This document shows, piece by piece, positions 63,350 through 64,000 of a DNA stretch of 64,000 nucleotides; the first letter of the stretch is position 1, and each line of letters begins with the position of its first letter. The notes beneath the pieces were generated by a model. It did no database searches. It saw only the letters and a list, made by a program, of their open reading frames with translations, and had not been told where the DNA came from. The DNA lies in assembly GCA_900770395.1 (NCBI GenBank), contig CAAGKM010000042.1:1-64000 (forward strand), read 5' to 3'. The position numbers and the translations under genes are program-made. The DNA is from an uncultured Prevotella sp. (GTDB taxonomy: Bacteria; Bacteroidota; Bacteroidia; Bacteroidales; Bacteroidaceae).

Positions 63350-64000
63350 ATGAAGACAAGCATCACACATTTTCTTTATATGGTGGCATTAGTGCTACTG
63401 ACAGCCTGCTCACAGGACGATGAGACATCAACAACAGATCCCCCCCCGCAGGATAACGGCAAGCCTCTGACCTTCACCATCACCGATGGCGGATTTTCCA
63501 CCGGCGGCAACAGCGGCACACGTGCCGTTGAGGAAGACAACAAGACAAATTTCACAGCTGGCGATGCCTGTGGTCTGTATATCGTAAGAAACAGCAAGGT
63601 GAGGAGCGCAAACGTGAAGCTCACTGCCACACAAAGCGGTGAGAATATTGTGTGGACGATGAATGAGGAGGTAAAAGGCGAGACAACAGACAGCTACTAT
63701 CTGTACTATCCATATCAGAAGGATATGGAGAATAAGGTGAGCGTGACAGCAGATGCTGACGATGAAGCCTTCTTCGGAAATCTCATCAGCGGCTGGGAGG
63801 TGAAGGCTGACCAAAGCGATTACAAAAATTATACAGCCTCCGACCTTATGACCGCCAAAGGTGAGCCAACAGAATCGGGCGGCACAATCGCGCTGACATT
63901 CTCTACCATTCACCGCATGGCGCTGGCTGTGATAGAGATGCCAAAGATTACTTATCATTTTACAAACACATCCCCCACAATTTCCGACTATGTCGTTCCT
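63350..64000 (+). CDS. Fimbrillin-type lipoprotein, partial (runs off the window)
   Basis: 217 residues visible, no stop before 64000. The lipobox LLTACS is at about residue 20. The mature part (FTITDGGFSTGGNSGTRAVEE...TNFTAGDACGLYIV; YLYYPYQKDMENKV; ALTFSTIHRMALAVIEMP) matches the Bacteroidota fimbrillin (Mfa/FimA-like) family, whose members are lipid-anchored, exported and assembled into fimbriae or act as tip or anchor proteins. A C8 tract at 63440-63447, at codons 31-33, could shift the frame by slippage. It is probably controlled by the AraC-type regulator upstream. The start at 63350 is preferred because the ATG at 63342 is followed by a stop two codons later. Confidence 0.8.
   Translation, partial: MKTSITHFLYMVALVLLTACSQDDETSTTDPPPQDNGKPLTFTITDGGFSTGGNSGTRAVEEDNKTNFTAGDACGLYIVRNSKVRSANVKLTATQSGENIVWTMNEEVKGETTDSYYLYYPYQKDMENKVSVTADADDEAFFGNLISGWEVKADQSDYKNYTASDLMTAKGEPTESGGTIALTFSTIHRMALAVIEMPKITYHFTNTSPTISDYVVP

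Overview
The window is chromosomal DNA of a Bacteroidales bacterium, most likely Prevotellaceae. The signs are the recurring Bacteroidota promoter (TTTG, about 19-20 bp, TAnnTTTG) in front of many genes, a BspA-like leucine-rich-repeat protein, a C10 (streptopain/interpain-type) protease, repeated C-terminal tails of the type-IX-sorting kind, PCMD-domain lipoproteins, a GH97 glycosidase, TonB-dependent and fimbrillin-type surface proteins, and the order rpsU-xerC-hpf-tRNAs-tuf-tRNA-Trp-secE-nusG-rplKAJL-rpoBC. The genus assignment is inference. Gene starts were chosen with the promoters: several long upstream extensions begin upstream of, or inside, a promoter and were trimmed.

Layout. 1-5.9 kb: accessory surface and mobile functions (MITE-like repeat, BspA-like protein, Rpn-family nuclease, C10 protease). 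5.9-20.7 kb: the core translation/transcription block (S21, XerC, HPF, tRNA-Thr/Tyr/Gly/Thr, EF-Tu, tRNA-Trp, SecE, NusG, L11, L1, L10, L7/L12, RpoB, RpoC). 20.7-24 kb: a DUF1846 protein and an AGCS amino-acid:Na+ symporter, convergent around a complete 151-bp MITE-like element. 24-32 kb: a visibly AT-rich accessory segment of small or damaged genes (DUF4143 ATPase, TerB-like protein, SH3/DUF3761 protein, lipoprotein, TPR fragment, DUF805 protein, WG-repeat lipoprotein, frameshifted Fic remnant). Near-identical palindromic repeats lie at both ends, and it abuts the 3' end of a tRNA-Lys gene. 32-36 kb: AI-2E-type permease, thymidine kinase, RsmI, a coiled-coil lipoprotein and a small hydrolase. 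36-40 kb: two PCMD proteins and an outer-membrane barrel. 40-45.4 kb: a second DUF4143 ATPase wedged beside cvfB with a duplicated cvfB 3' end, then the minus-strand antiporter/ABC-ATPase/cvfB operon. 45.5-51.5 kb: Asd, YitT, GH97, sugar MFS, single-domain response regulator. 51.6-56.2 kb: Cys-rich small protein, an inverted-repeat element, a TonB receptor, GpmI. 56.2-60.2 kb: a very unusual tandem sensor-kinase fusion. 60.3-64 kb: MATE exporter, membrane-bound AraC-type regulator, then a small peptide gene and a fimbrillin-type lipoprotein running off the window.

The strongest unusual signals: (1) a 1239-residue ORF joining a complete TPR-sensor histidine kinase to a second sensor that has a DHp helix pair but no ATPase domain; (2) two far-apart intergenic arrays of a 13-bp palindrome (AAACGTATCGTTT type) repeated at exactly 21-bp intervals with unrelated 8-bp spacers; (3) two DUF4143 ATPase genes, each preceded by paired palindromes and each bracketed by a direct repeat, one of which is a duplicated cvfB 3' end; (4) several inverted-repeat elements between genes, one supplying the stop codons of both convergent neighbours; (5) a 21-bp tandem repeat upstream of the fimbrillin-type operon, next to an AraC-type regulator gene; (6) homopolymer tracts near the 5' ends of two surface-protein genes. 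No CRISPR array, rRNA, prophage or complete IS was found.
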